DNA of 64,000 nucleotides, taken from NCBI RefSeq assembly GCF_902459505.1, contig NC_047096.1:17450501-17514500 (forward strand), given 5' to 3'. This DNA is from Geotrypetes seraphini (taxonomy: Eukaryota > Chordata > Amphibia > Gymnophiona > Dermophiidae). The notes under the pieces were generated by a model, which worked only from the letters and a program-made list of their open reading frames with translations, had not been told where the DNA came from and searched no databases. This document shows, in pieces, positions 52,301 through 58,584 of this stretch. The position numbers and the translations under genes are program-made. Every line of letters starts with the position of its first letter. Within the stretch, counting starts at the first letter, position 1.

Positions 52301-54919
52301 TGGGCACCCCTGAACTAGGCCATACAGTCTCTGATTCCTTTTCCTTAGGAAGGATTTACTAATGCAGTGAGATTCACTTCCAGTGCTTGGGGTGGGTTAT
52401 GCTTGAGAGAGATTTTCATACAATTTTAATTTCCATCATCCTGATAATCTCGTCTTTTTACAGATCTTGAGAACTATTAGTAAATATTACAGTACTAAAA
52501 TATTTTGGCATCTGGAGTAACAATGCATAGGTATCCCATATCACTGGACCCACTTTATCACAGAAGGGGATATGTACGAGGTCTGTTCAAAAGGTTCCAG
52601 GACTGATTTTATAAAAATTTATTAAACAATCTTACAACTTATTCCATTGGGTCCCCTTCAATACTCCCTTATGTATACACTTTGCCCAACGTCATTTCCA
52701 CTTCTGGAAACATCTTCAGGAATTGCCAAAAGTTACGCTGAATTTTGCTTTGTCTTCAGTGGTGTCGAATCATTTTCCTTTCAGTGTGGATTTAAGTTTA
52801 GAAAACAAGGAGAAGTCAGCAGGGACCAAGTTGGGAAAGTAAGATGCCTGGGGATGAATTGTTATGTTTTTTTGTGCACAATTTGTGAATTTTGGCAGTG
52901 GCATGAGCAGGTGCATTGTCATGATATAGGAACCACGACTGCTCCCTCCAAAGTTCGGGCTGCTTTCTCCTGATTCTCTCACGGAGTCATTTCAACACTT
53001 TTGGTTGACAGTTTGTCTTTGTGGCAGAAATTCATAGTGAACAACACTGCGAATGTAAAAAAAAAAAAAGTGTTAACATCACTTTGACATTCGAGTGAAC
53101 TTGCCAAGCTTATTTTCGGTCTTGGCGATGTTTTGGTTCTCCGTTGAGACGAGTGACTTTGGTTTCCACATCATAACCATAGACCCATGTCTCATGACCA
53201 GTTAACAATTTATCAAAAAATGTTTCATCTTCATTTCCCTGCTCAAGATTTTCACAGATCATAATGCGGTTGGTCTTCTGGTTGTCGGTCATCAACCGTG
53301 GAACAAACTTTGCTGTAACGCGAGACATCCCTAACGTCTCTGTTAGAATGCTGGGGTATGAACCAATGGAGATGTTGCAATTTTCTAACAGTTAATTGCC
53401 AATTAGCATGCACAAGAACCCTCACTTGATCAATATGATTATCAGTTGACATTGATGGTCTTCCAGTTTGCGAATCATCTTCCACTGATTCATGACCACT
53501 TTTGAAGTGTGAATACAATTCAAAACACCTTCCATGATTCATGACATATTCCCCATAAGCCATTTTCAATAATTCATAAGTTTCTGTAGCGGTCTTATCC
53601 AATTTAAAACAGAACTTCACGTTGTAGCACTGCTCATTGAGGTCACACATGATGAATAATAGCTGATCATGAAAAATCACTTTCACAAAAATTACTGTAG
53701 CTGTAGATATCAACAAACAAGGGGAAAAGGAGGTTACTCGTAAGGTTTCAAGCTACTCATCGCCACCTAGCATCTTGGTTTCTCTGACATAGTCTAGTGT
53801 AGTCAGAGGCCAGTGGAGCAAATAGTGATAAACCCTGTAGATAGTAAAAATTATGAAAGTAGTTTTCCGCATGCTAATTTTTTAATCAGTTGTTCATAAG
53901 CTGCTGTAATACAGAGTTAGGTAAAGCAGCTTATTGTGTATTAGCATGCAGTGGCATAGTGAGAGAGGGTGGTGCCCAGCATATCTGCGCCATATGCTCC
54001 TCACTTTTCTCCACCATGCCGTGCCCCCACCCGGCTTACCTCTTGAAATGTTTGCCGGCGCGAGCAATCCCCTCTACGTGCTGCTTGTGCCAGCTTTGGC
54101 ACCCTTCTAACATCACATCCTGGTCCCGTGACCAGAAAGTGATCTCAGAAGGGAGCCGAGGCCAGTGGAGCAGCAGGTGGGAGATGCTGCTTGCGCCAGC
54201 AAATATTTCAAGAGGTACACCGGATGGGGGCAGAGAGTAGGAGAGGCACCGGCACCTGGGGTAGTCCACACCCCCGCCCCCCCCTTAATACACCACTGTT
54301 AGCATAGATAAACTGCATAAAGTTCATTTTACAGATGTATTTATCCCTTTGCGATATTTCATCTCCATAAGGTGGTGCTTTGTGAAATTTTTGTCACTGA
54401 ATTTTTGTACAATATTTTCCTGTGGAGATCATGTATCAAAAATGCACGCTTTATTCCAATAAATGTTTTGGTCATGCAATTTATGCACTAGTTTATTTTT
54501 ATTTATTTTTTTTTTTTTTGGTATGCTGAATTTTTCTAGTGATAGTTTTGATTTCTATATACTATACTAGGTTTCTATACTGTATATTTTATTTTAATGT
54601 GTGTTGCCTTGGTTATTTTGTCATTTCTTTTTGAATTTGCTTTGAGCTTCCTGGAAAGGCAGAATAAAAATGTAAGTAATTAAGGAACTTTTAGTAACGG
54701 CTTCCCCCTTCCCCCCTCCTTTGTTCTTTTTAGTTCACCATAAATGTGAGCACGGACATGAGGCATCACCGGGTGAGGCTGCTGTTCCACGATTTCCCAG
54801 TGCTGAATGGGAAGAAGCCACGAGGGGAGCAAGGCGTGCAAGTGGTGCTGGACCCTGTGCATAGTGTACGACTCCTGGACTGGTGGCACCCCCAGTATCC
54901 CTTCTTCCCTACATCCTAG
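31263..54919 (+). CDS. TMEM183A: transmembrane protein 183 (TMEM183A type), eight coding exons
   Basis: Complete gene, 361 codons over about 23.7 kb, joined as 31263-31326, 33206-33295, 35398-35562, 38276-38435, 46925-47105, 48880-48960, 50378-50536 and 54734-54919. The splice phases agree (1,1,1,2,0,0,0). The family is a vertebrate single-pass membrane protein of unclear function. Visible features are a basic N-terminus, the conserved [19 protein letters not shown] block (exon 2) and a basic cluster RKKKSKRSK at about 98-106. An F-box-like segment spans about 117-160 ([20 protein letters not shown]). One hydrophobic helix lies at about 285-303 across the exon 7/8 junction, and the C-terminus has [20 protein letters not shown]. 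It is slightly shorter than the human protein (about 376 residues by memory), mostly at the N-terminus. I use ATG 31263 because the [12 protein letters not shown] start matches the family; no upstream in-frame ATG exists. Identification is confident; an F-box role is inference. Confidence 0.95.
31400..32444. other. TMEM183 intron 1, unassigned part
   Basis: No repeat recognised in this stretch or in 32766-33205. Confidence 0.25.
32445..32600 (-). mobile_element. CR1-like LINE 3' fragment
   Basis: ACATAGAAAGATAGAAAAAT then GGCAGATAAAGACCATATGG and TCCATCTAGTCTGCCTG on plus is the inverse of the CR1 3' end. It lies in TMEM183 intron 1. Confidence 0.65.
32601..32765 (+). mobile_element. L2-like LINE tail
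   Basis: The end CAGAGTCGAGCCTTG ... TATACAAGTCCAAGATTTAG then TTTAGTTTTAG is the 3' tail of the TTTAG-tailed family. It abuts the CR1 fragment. Confidence 0.55.
33206..33295 (+). CDS. TMEM183A: TMEM183 coding exon 2
   Basis: Acceptor TTTCAG ends at 33205 and donor GTGAGT starts at 33296. It encodes [17 protein letters not shown] then [13 protein letters not shown], the most conserved block of the family. Phase 1 at both ends. Confidence 0.95.
33669..33933. mobile_element. hAT-like foldback
   Basis: The ends are CAGTGTCCTGCAAACT and, inverted, CAGTGTATTGCAAACT. The GC-rich middle has GGCGCTGGCGCCGGC palindromes and GAGAGGCGCTGG ... CCGGCGCCTCTC pairing. The flanks GAATAATC and GACTAGGC match at only 4 of 8, so this copy is old. 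TMEM183 intron 2. Confidence 0.65.
33960..34197 (+). mobile_element. tRNA-derived SINE
   Basis: GGAGGAGTGTGTGACGCAGT (A box) and GTTGTGGGTTCAAACCC (B box). The body is the same as the copy at 10296 and the tail is GGCGGTATATTAAAAAAAAA. Sense orientation in TMEM183 intron 2. Confidence 0.88.
34612..34776. mobile_element. AGGGCTCCTTTTAC-type foldback
   Basis: Nearly perfect arms: AACCATGAAAGCGGTTTTTA and GCGCAGGCTGGCACGCTGAA against TTCAAGCGTGCCAGCCTGCG and CCATGGTTTTGTAAAAGGG. The centre is ATTCATAGAGTTCCTATGAA. TMEM183 intron 2. Confidence 0.75.
34777..35397. other. TMEM183 intron 2, inverted-repeat patch and unassigned sequence
   Basis: 34800-35120 holds an imperfect inverted repeat: AAATATCCTTTTTTTTTTTT and AGTCCAAGGGTAGGAAAAGC against GCTTTTCCTACCCTTGGACT and AAAAAAGGATATTTG. 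Arms are about 90 bp, family unknown. Otherwise nothing seen. Confidence 0.5.
35398..35562 (+). CDS. TMEM183A: TMEM183 coding exon 3
   Basis: Acceptor CCTTTCAG and donor GTATGT at 35563. It encodes [17 protein letters not shown], an acidic linker ([12 protein letters not shown]) and a basic cluster (RKKKSKRSK) that could act as a nuclear-localisation-like or membrane-proximal patch (inference). Confidence 0.95.
35963..36165 (-). mobile_element. L2-like LINE 3' end
   Basis: TCTAATCTAATCTAATCCTT then AGGTTTGTATACCGCATCAT and GAGCTCGACGCGGTTTACAG is the inverse of the L2 3' UTR with its pentamer tail. Intron 3, preceded by a (TA)n run. Confidence 0.75.
36240..36390. mobile_element. AGGGCTCCTTTTAC-type foldback
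   Basis: ACAATACCACAGCACGATTT at left and GACTGCACTACATTTTTGTA then AAAGAAGGG at right. The centre is GACGCTCATAGGAATTCTGT. Decayed relative of 34612. Intron 3. Confidence 0.6.
36511..36780. mobile_element. hAT foldback with exact TSD and internal duplication
   Basis: The duplication CTCTAGAA is exact (36503-36510 and 36781-36788). The left end is CACTGGTTCACAACC and the right end is GGTTGGGAATCACTG. A stretch of about 70 bp starting GGAGGACCACCAGGCCAATC occurs twice in tandem in the left arm, which lengthens it. Intron 3. Confidence 0.85.
36790..38275. other. TMEM183 intron 3, unassigned part
   Basis: No repeat firmly recognised. Around 37200-37345 short palindromes (GCATGAGACGCATCT, AAGATGCGC) hint at an old foldback element. 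Confidence 0.25.
38276..38435 (+). CDS. TMEM183A: TMEM183 coding exon 4 (F-box-like segment)
   Basis: Acceptor CTTTTCAG. It encodes [20 protein letters not shown] then [19 protein letters not shown] and MRLYK. The donor is GTGTGA at 38436, a weak match to consensus, but the phase-2 join to exon 5 (AG + G giving Arg, then HYH) agrees with the family's RRHY at this position. Confidence 0.93.
38436..39234. other. TMEM183 intron 4, first part, unassigned
   Basis: No repeat recognised. Confidence 0.2.
39235..39430 (+). mobile_element. TIR element end (CCGTATATACTTGAATATAA family)
   Basis: ACCGTATATACTTGAATATA then AACTGAGATTTTGGGCCCAA is one terminus; its mirror image occurs at 49975-50010. CTGTCGGGCAGGTCTGACAT follows. 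The other end is not found here. 39431-39890 is unassigned. Confidence 0.5.
39890..40440 (+). mobile_element. CR1-like LINE C-terminus, interrupted
   Basis: GAAAGGCAGGAGAGGGGAGA, then TTCAATTGAAAGGAAGCTCT, and after about 150 bp of foreign AT-rich tail (40125-40270, TAAATAAATTTTGAAAA) the rest, CTTGTGGAATAGCCTCCTAG and GGCAGACTGGATAGGCCATA. It ends in TTTCTATGTTTCTAT. Confidence 0.7.
41035..41086 (-). ncRNA. hammerhead ribozyme-like motif, left arm
   Basis: Read on minus: stem I AAATCC (41086-41081), core CTGACGA, stem II GCA/TGC with an extra A before it, core GAAA, stem III CAGGGG/CCCCTG, then U-U, then stem I GGATATTT. All catalytic-core positions of a type I hammerhead are present (CUGANGA, GAA, the A-U closing stem III, and H17 = U). 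The extra A ahead of stem II is the one deviation. Self-cleavage is inferred. Confidence 0.7.
41137..41188 (+). ncRNA. hammerhead ribozyme-like motif, right arm (core base changed)
   Basis: Mirror copy of the 41035 motif: AAATCC, CTGACGA (41143-41149), stem II, stem III CAGGGG/CCCCTG, TT, GGATATTT. The second core strand reads AAAA (41163-41166) instead of GAAA, so the G12 position is lost and activity is unlikely. This copy is the one sense to TMEM183 transcription. Confidence 0.6.
41584..42479. other. TMEM183 intron 4, unassigned AT-rich part
   Basis: Nothing recognised. Confidence 0.2.
42480..42587 (-). mobile_element. LINE 3' UTR fragment
   Basis: ACATAAGAATAAAAAAAGCC then GGTCCATCTAGCCCAGTGTC and GGTACCTGGCAGAATGCC is the inverse of the CTTATGTT-tailed LINE end seen at 63462. 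Confidence 0.6.
42588..42792. repeat. 205-bp hairpin (third foldback)
   Basis: Arms of about 100 bp: TAATAAACCAGAAAAAGC, then TATAGGCTGAAAGCAGTC and ACTCAAGACTTCAAAATG, pair with CATTTTGAAGACTTGAGT, GACTGCTTTCAGCCTATA and TGGTTTATTA. The loop is TAAAAA. Several mismatches are present. It has no hammerhead motif and no clear target duplication. Intron 4 of TMEM183. Confidence 0.8.
42793..43199. other. unassigned intronic sequence
   Basis: A plus frame of 112 codons spans part of this stretch but has no family resemblance, and splicing puts it inside TMEM183 intron 4. Confidence 0.2.
43200..43830. mobile_element. foldback element split by a SINE
   Basis: The left part (43200-43318) has GACGCCAGTAGGCGCTCTAC and AAGCGCCTACTGGTGTCTAA as an inverted pair. 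The right part (43560-43830) has ATTGCGCCTATGTAGGCACT against GCACCTACATAGGCACAATT and ends TAGAGAATCTGGGCCC. CTAAATA occurs on both sides of the SINE, as expected for its target duplication. Confidence 0.6.
43319..43556 (+). mobile_element. tRNA-derived SINE
   Basis: GGAGGAGAGTGTGACACAGT (A box), GTTGTGGGTTCAAACCCC (B box), then CCTTGTGACCCTGGGCAAGT and AAGGCAGTATACAAGTCCC. Nested in the foldback element 43200-43830. Confidence 0.85.
43831..44466. other. unassigned intronic sequence
   Basis: Nothing recognised. Confidence 0.2.
44467..44690 (+). mobile_element. LINE tail inserted at a CR1 end
   Basis: AGGAAAGAACTTAAGACTTT then CTATTCAAGAAATTTGTG (the [10 protein letters not shown]-type C-terminus), then TTGTTGTAAACCGCCCAGAA and a TAATGTAATAAAG end. 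AAATGAC before it and AAAGACC after it mark the break point in the CR1 fragment that follows. Confidence 0.6.
44691..45120 (-). mobile_element. CR1-like LINE 3' end
   Basis: On plus, GAATGGTCCATCTAGTCTGA, TTTTTTGAACTCTCACCATT, TCATCTCCACCACTTCCCTC and GGAGCGCATTCCAGGCATCA: the inverse of the AFRERVVDAWNALPREVVE-type segment and its 3' UTR. TMEM183 intron 4. Confidence 0.7.
45388..45441 (+). ncRNA. degenerate hammerhead-like motif
   Basis: AGTCCC (45388-45393), CTGAAGA (45394-45400), a weak stem II region, AAAA in place of GAAA (45418-45421), stem III CTGGGATCCTAG, TT, then GGGACT (45436-45441) closing stem I perfectly with AGTCCC. It matches the layout of the motifs in the two large hairpins but lies outside any palindrome; probably an older single copy of the same element group. 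Confidence 0.45.
45442..45984. other. unassigned intronic sequence
   Basis: No exon or repeat identified with confidence; part may belong to the element that carries the motif at 45388. 45121-45387 is likewise unassigned. Confidence 0.2.
45985..46290 (-). mobile_element. CR1-like LINE 3' end
   Basis: GGAATTGCCATCTCCGGATC then GGTCCATCAAGTCCGGTGAT on plus is the inverse 3' UTR. CCTCTGGGAGAGCATTCCAG and CGCTGCGTGAAACAGAACTT are the inverse of the C-terminal coding segment. Intron 4. Confidence 0.7.
46340..46690. mobile_element. probable foldback DNA element
   Basis: AGGTGTGAGCACACACTAGG, then repeated GTGTGCATAAGTGCTAGG and TGCACATAACTGGC motifs, ending CATAGAATTAGGGGCACTGG. Style and ends (tagaatt-ggg) fit a decayed non-autonomous element. 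46691-46924 is unassigned. Confidence 0.35.
46925..47105 (+). CDS. TMEM183A: TMEM183 coding exon 5
   Basis: Acceptor TTTTGCAG and donor GTAAGC at 47106. It encodes [18 protein letters not shown] then [20 protein letters not shown] and [11 protein letters not shown], typical of the family. It follows an 8.5-kb intron that holds the first hammerhead hairpin. Confidence 0.95.
47106..47635. other. TMEM183 intron 5, unassigned part
   Basis: No repeat recognised. Confidence 0.2.
47636..48166. mobile_element. hAT foldback (outer), host to a nested hAT
   Basis: CAGGAGTTCTCGGCCCAGTC at left pairs with GAGGACTGGGTTGAGAAC at 47803-47820. AATCAGGTTATCAGGATGCC pairs with GGGTATCCTAAAAACCCGAC. The element is broken near its right end by the copy at 47821-48153 and resumes with TTGAGAACCATC. 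TMEM183 intron 5. Confidence 0.7.
47821..48153. mobile_element. hAT foldback, CAGTGGCGTAG family, exact TSD
   Basis: It begins CAGTGGCGTAGTAAGGAGGG and ends CCTTACTATGCCACTG. The duplication TTGAGAAC is exact (47813-47820 and 48154-48161). It inserted into the hAT foldback 47636-48166. Confidence 0.9.
48175..48334. mobile_element. hAT foldback, CAGGGGTGTC family, exact TSD
   Basis: It begins CAGGGGTGTCAAAGTCCCTC and ends GACTTTGACACCCCTG. The duplication ATCTAGAC is exact (48167-48174 and 48335-48342). The arms pair almost fully, apart from a deletion in the left arm. Same family as 18856-19047. Confidence 0.9.
48343..48879. other. TMEM183 intron 5, second unassigned part
   Basis: Nothing recognised; AT-rich. 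Confidence 0.2.
48880..48960 (+). CDS. TMEM183A: TMEM183 coding exon 6
   Basis: 27 codons, phase 0 at both ends: [20 protein letters not shown] then NFKFKTQ. Acceptor TTCCTAG, donor GTATGT at 48961. Confidence 0.95.
48961..49719. other. TMEM183 intron 6, unassigned part
   Basis: Nothing recognised, apart from weak CR1-like sequence at 49400-49700 (GGCAACACTGTGTAATAACT, TTTTATTGTTGATTATTTCA). Confidence 0.25.
49720..50010 (-). mobile_element. TIR element end (CCGTATATACTTGAATATAA family)
   Basis: GGGCCATTTTTTTGGGCCCA then TCTCAGTTTATATTCAAGTA at 49986-50008 is the inverse of the end at 39235. The body to the left contains CATGAGTTCTCGTGGC and CCTCACGAGACATCAGGAAT. The opposite terminus is not seen. 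50011-50377 is unassigned. Confidence 0.5.
50378..50536 (+). CDS. TMEM183A: TMEM183 coding exon 7
   Basis: 53 codons: [20 protein letters not shown] then [20 protein letters not shown], including most of the membrane helix. Acceptor TTTTTAG, donor GTAAGT at 50537. The first codons ([11 protein letters not shown]) are less conserved. Confidence 0.95.
50854..52312. mobile_element. 1.46-kb non-autonomous hAT element with exact TSD
   Basis: It begins CAGGGGTGCCCACACTTTTT and ends TGTTGGGCACCCCTG. The duplication AACTAGGC is exact (50846-50853 and 52313-52320). Inside are a nested foldback (51076-51206), a pyrimidine-rich block (51280-51560) and an inverted repeat around 51640-51800 (CAGAAGCCTTGCACTGACCA against TGGTCAGCGTTAGGCTTCTG). 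A GC-rich half follows, with a 22-bp unit three times at about 52149-52215 (GAACCTTGGGGAGATTCCG). Frames across it are low-complexity, not a transposase. It sits in TMEM183 intron 7. Confidence 0.9.
51076..51206. mobile_element. AGGGCTCCTTTTAC-type foldback nested in hAT
   Basis: GCCCCTCCCTTTTTACTAAA and ACCACATAGCAGTTTTTAGC pair with GCTAAAAAACGCTATTGTGG and TTTAGTAAAAGGGAGC. The centre has CGACGCTCATAGG. It is younger than its hAT host. Confidence 0.75.
52574..53650 (-). pseudogene. mariner-like transposase, degenerate, with one TIR
   Basis: On minus the protein begins near 53650: [20 protein letters not shown] then [20 protein letters not shown] (HTH half), [15 protein letters not shown], then [13 protein letters not shown] and [20 protein letters not shown]. 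The family motif GDETWV reads GHETWV here, so the first catalytic Asp is gone. Several frame shifts split it. The left TIR is at 52574 (ACGAGGTCTGTTCAAAAGGT) and the right TIR is not visible. It lies in TMEM183 intron 7, antisense. Confidence 0.8.
53949..54298. mobile_element. hAT foldback, CAGTGGCGTAG family, TSD 7/8
   Basis: It begins CAGTGGCATAGTGAGAGAGG and ends CCTTAATACACCACTG. The flanks TTAGCATG and TTAGCATA match at 7 of 8. The arms pair through ACCTCTTGAAATGTTTGCCG and CAAATATTTCAAGAGGTACA. Intron 7 of TMEM183; 54299-54733 is unassigned, with an AATAAA-ended repeat-like patch at 54600-54680. Confidence 0.85.
54734..54919 (+). CDS. TMEM183A: TMEM183 coding exon 8 (terminal)
   Basis: Acceptor CTTTTTAG. 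It encodes [40 protein letters not shown] and [11 protein letters not shown], then TAG at 54917-54919. It holds the helix end and the C-terminal domain. Confidence 0.95.
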   Translation, partial: FTINVSTDMRHHRVRLLFHDFPVLNGKKPRGEQGVQVVLDPVHSVRLLDWWHPQYPFFPTS

Positions 54920-55437
54920 TCTCTTGCTCCTTTCATTGTGCTGCTTTTCAAGAAGGATGAGCTACTACAGGGACTCAAAACCCACATGTTTTCTGAATCT
55001 GTTGAACAATACATGTGAAGTTATTAAAAGAGCTTACAGCAGTTTACATAAATTTGTATTTTAAGAAAGGCTGATTTTTCTCTTCATCAGAAGGATCTGA
55101 TCCTTGGTTTTGGATATTTTTTTTTCTGGGTACTACTGTGCTTAAAGTATTAGTGTACCCCCGCCCCCATCTCTTGCCATGTCCTCAAATTCTGCTATTT
55201 TCTCGCACTTTTTTCCAGCTCTTTACAGCTGGAGTTTTAGTAATGTCCATTCCATGTATATTATCATGCTGTTTCTGCTCCAGGGTTCTGTATGTTGGCT
55301 TTAGAGGTAAGGTTAAATAGTCCTTTCTCTTTACAGAAGTCATTTTATATTTCAATGTCCTCCCAGGGCTAGTGGTGAGAGGAGCTCAGCAGTACTGGGC
55401 TTCAGGTAATAAGCTATTGTTAAGATTACGCTCTTGG
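54920..55437 (+). other. TMEM183 3' UTR, start
   Basis: Sequence after the stop. A possible poly(A) signal ATTAAA lies at 55023-55028, about 104 bases after the stop; whether it is used or the 3' UTR runs further cannot be told. No other feature seen. Confidence 0.4.
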
Positions 55438-55906
55438 GTGCTGATTCTACAAACAGGCGTCCTGATTGTAGGCGACGGGAGGTGTGCTACCGCCATCTCA
55501 CAGCCAATGCAGGCAGGGAAGGATGCCTATGTTGTAGGTGTATGTCACACGCCAACAGAGACATATAGAGATGCTTACTGACACCCAAATCGTGGCCTCT
55601 ACTGGAAGTGGCCTTGGGCATCCCTACGCATCTCAGTTGGGGAAGGATGCCTGTATTGTAGGTGTATATTGCGCGCTTACTTAGACACATGGAGATGCTT
55701 ACGGACACCAAAGGCATGACCTCCACTGGAAGTGGCCTTGAGCGTCCTTAATCATCCCTATGCGTCTTCAAGACAGGTGCCTTAAATGTAGGCCTGTACA
55801 ACGCTGGCCTACATTTGTCGTCTGTTAGTAAAAGTAGACGCAATTCTCTACAGGACGTTGATGCATGTTTGACAGCCGCCAAAGTCAGTGTCTTTTATAG
55901 AATCAG
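55438..55906. mobile_element. foldback element with internal tandem duplication
   Basis: GGTGCTGATTCTACAAACAG at left and GTCTTTTATAGAATCAGGCC at right are inverse ends. A unit of about 125 bp starting GGGAAGGATGCCTATGTTGT is repeated once (second copy GGGAAGGATGCCTGTATTGT). The right half pairs with the left through GCCTACATTTGTCGTC and similar. Family not identified. Confidence 0.6.
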
Positions 55907-57545
55907 GCCCTTGGGGTATCTTACTAATTTATGGCAATTAATTGCCCTTAGCACAACCTTATTCACCACTCATTTTGTAGGCAGTAAGGGCTTGCGTGCT
56001 AATCCTGTGCTCATTAGTGCACAGTAACGTAGCTGTGCCGATTAGCACAAATGCCCACCCCACCACCAAATAAGTCCCCCTCTTCTATAAAATAAAAAAT
56101 TCTTATAGTGTACAATTTATATGCACAGACTAGAGACTTCACCATTTTAACACAAGATAGCTCTGTTTGCTGTAACTGCATCAGCATAATGATATGATGG
56201 TAACAGAAACAGCAGTTAACATGCGTAGGCAGTGTGTTATTCAGCCACAAAGCAAAGTACTTCTCTCTGGCTTCCCTGTCCCTCTACTTCCATGATGAGT
56301 CCTCCTCTCCTGAGCCCTTAACTGTCCAATTTGATTTGATGGAGAAATGCTTTCAGCACCTGTCTTTAATCATGATATTTCCTGCCTTTTGATTCATCTT
56401 ACTGCCATAAAGCCCATTTTTTAAAAACTGGTTTTTCTTACACTATGGTGCTTTGTGATGGCCTATTTATGCAATGAAACCTCTGGTCTGTGTGTTGACT
56501 GGGTCAATGGTATAATTTGTCTGATAACTTCATATGTAGCAACCAGGGCCAAAATACAAAACCTTGGTTATAATCATATCTGCCCTAAACCTTGGTACTG
56601 CATATATTCTAGGGATATCAAACTGCAATTTTGCAGAGTAGCAAACCAGTCAAGTTTTCAAGATATCCTAAAAAGAATGATTTGTTATAAATTTGTATGT
56701 ACCAGCTCTGTATGTAGATCTCTCATGCATATGCAGTAGAGAGATCCTAAAAACTGGACCAATTTTGCAGCACTCATACCTGAATTCAGTATAGAGAGGG
56801 GTAGGAGATCTCTTTCTGGAAAGAGAAGCTGCTTACAAGTGCTTGAGTCTCTTTCCAAATGCATCATGCTAGTTAAAGGTCTCTTCTATCCATTTGTTCT
56901 CTATACCATCCAATACAGAACTAGACAAGAGTATATATCTCATCTTGGCACCCACCTTGGTGGAAAAGCTTCATGTGATTGAGAGCTTGCAAAGGAGTTG
57001 TTTAGAGTTCCTTATCCCTCTTACACCTGGCACTGCTGGTTTAGATAAGTTCCTATAAGAGCATGAAGATGGCTTCTCTATTACCTGGCTGTCTAACTTG
57101 AAAAAGATTGGCTGCTCTGTTAAATACTACTTCATGCCTTGAAGCCCAGCAGGTAGAACAGTGTAACCCAAGGTCAGAAGTGCAGTTTGGTATTCAAGAC
57201 GTCCTGATTTCTTTGTCCATTGCTCCCCCAGAATAACCTGCTTAGCGTTCTCTGAATGAGGCCTGTTACAGTTCTAAAAAGTGGACTTGGGGTTTGGGCA
57301 CAATTTAAATGCAAGTCCAGAAGTATGCTGTGCTCTAGGATGCTGGAAACCTTTTGTGTTCACAAGTGTTTGTCCAAGGCTTAATTGGAAGTTGTGCATC
57401 ACCACATGCAAAGTAGGGTATTTTATTATATTGCACTTGTTAAAACATCATTTAAGCATGAACATGTGTTCTAACGCATCTCTGCTTGCTAGCTTGGTGA
57501 TTCAGTTACATAAATTTTTTTTTTTAACTTTTCAGAGGTTACAAG
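55907..57545. other. intergenic sequence, one worn hAT foldback
   Basis: 56612-56783 is a decayed hAT foldback (GATATCAAACTGCAATTTTG, CAAGTTTTCAAGATATCCTA, against GATCCTAAAAACTGGACCAA). The rest, apart from short repeats, is unassigned. Confidence 0.35.
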
Positions 57546-57780
57546 TAGAGAATGACATGGTGACAAAATTCATCACCGGTCCCGTCCCTGCAGATAACTG
57601 TGGGAAACCATCTCCATGTCATTCGTTAAGGAGAGAGGGAAGAATCGGAGCCACTGACCCTTGCACTGAAGAATACTGGTGTAGAAGGACTGAAGTTGAG
57701 ATAGACACTAAAGAATGACACGAGATTGTTTCCCGCAGGGACGGGAATGGTGATGAATTTTGTTATCGTGTCATTCTCTA
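57546..57780. mobile_element. hAT MITE with exact TSD
   Basis: It begins TAGAGAATGACATGGTGACA and ends TATCGTGTCATTCTCTA. The duplication GTTACAAG is exact (57538-57545 and 57781-57788). Subterminal CATCACCGGTCCCGTCCCTG pairs with CAGGGACGGGAATGGTGATG. The 145-codon frame over it is chance. Confidence 0.92.
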
Positions 57781-57788
57781 GTTACAAG

Positions 57789-58483
57789 CTTGAAGTAGCA
57801 GATCTTTCTGGATTTGGAAAAAGCCTCCAGAATTGGCAGGGTATGGTAACTCCAGGGATGGAATTAGGATATCCTGAAAACTAAATCTGATTTAGGCTAC
57901 AAGGTGCAGAGTTCAGAACCACTGAAGATGTCCTAGAGAAAGTACCTGTGCGTGTGGCCATGAGTAAATAAATCCAGCCTTTAGGAGCCACAAACAGGGT
58001 TGCTTTCTAATCTAGCTGAAACGAATGTACTTTTACTAAGAGCTTTGTGAACTGAGGTTTCAAATGCTGAGTATCGGGCCTGTTTGTGGCTCATAAGGAT
58101 TTACATTTCTAACTCCTGGACATGCTGGAAGGATAGAGTATGCTGAGTTGGGATCCCTTGATTTGCTAGATCCGTTTTAGCCTAATATACGAGCTTAGGA
58201 AGAAAATCTGATTAAAGAATAAATGCTAGAGATCAGGTGAGTTGACTTAAGGCTATAGCACTGTGGTTAAATATATTTTACCCTTGTTTAAAAATCATGT
58301 ATAGTTTAAAGATTTTATGTAGAATATGGTATGGAGGTGAGTGGGAAATACAGTATGTAATATTTGTAAAACTAAATTGTATATGATTGCATGTACAGAG
58401 CTGATTTAGAGGGATGTTTTAACTATGATGGTCCAGAATAATTTTCAAGTATTTCGGATTTTGGTGTTGACAACAACTAACTA
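57789..58483. other. unassigned sequence
   Basis: Nothing recognised. Confidence 0.2.
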
Positions 58484-58584
58484 AGGGCTCCTTTTACAAA
58501 TCTGCAATAATTGCCCATAGTGATTTAATTGATGTTGGAGCGTTTGCCTTGCGGCAACCGCTACTGCGGTTTTGTAAAAGGGAG
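58484..58584. mobile_element. AGGGCTCCTTTTAC-type foldback
   Basis: AGGGCTCCTTTTACAAATCT then GCAATAATTGCC at left; CTACTGCGGTTTTGTAAAAG then GGAG at right. Short copy. 58585-58990 is unassigned. Confidence 0.7.

Noticed and set aside
57281-57718. 145-codon plus frame
   Set aside because: About 60 codons cover the hAT MITE; the rest has no similarity.
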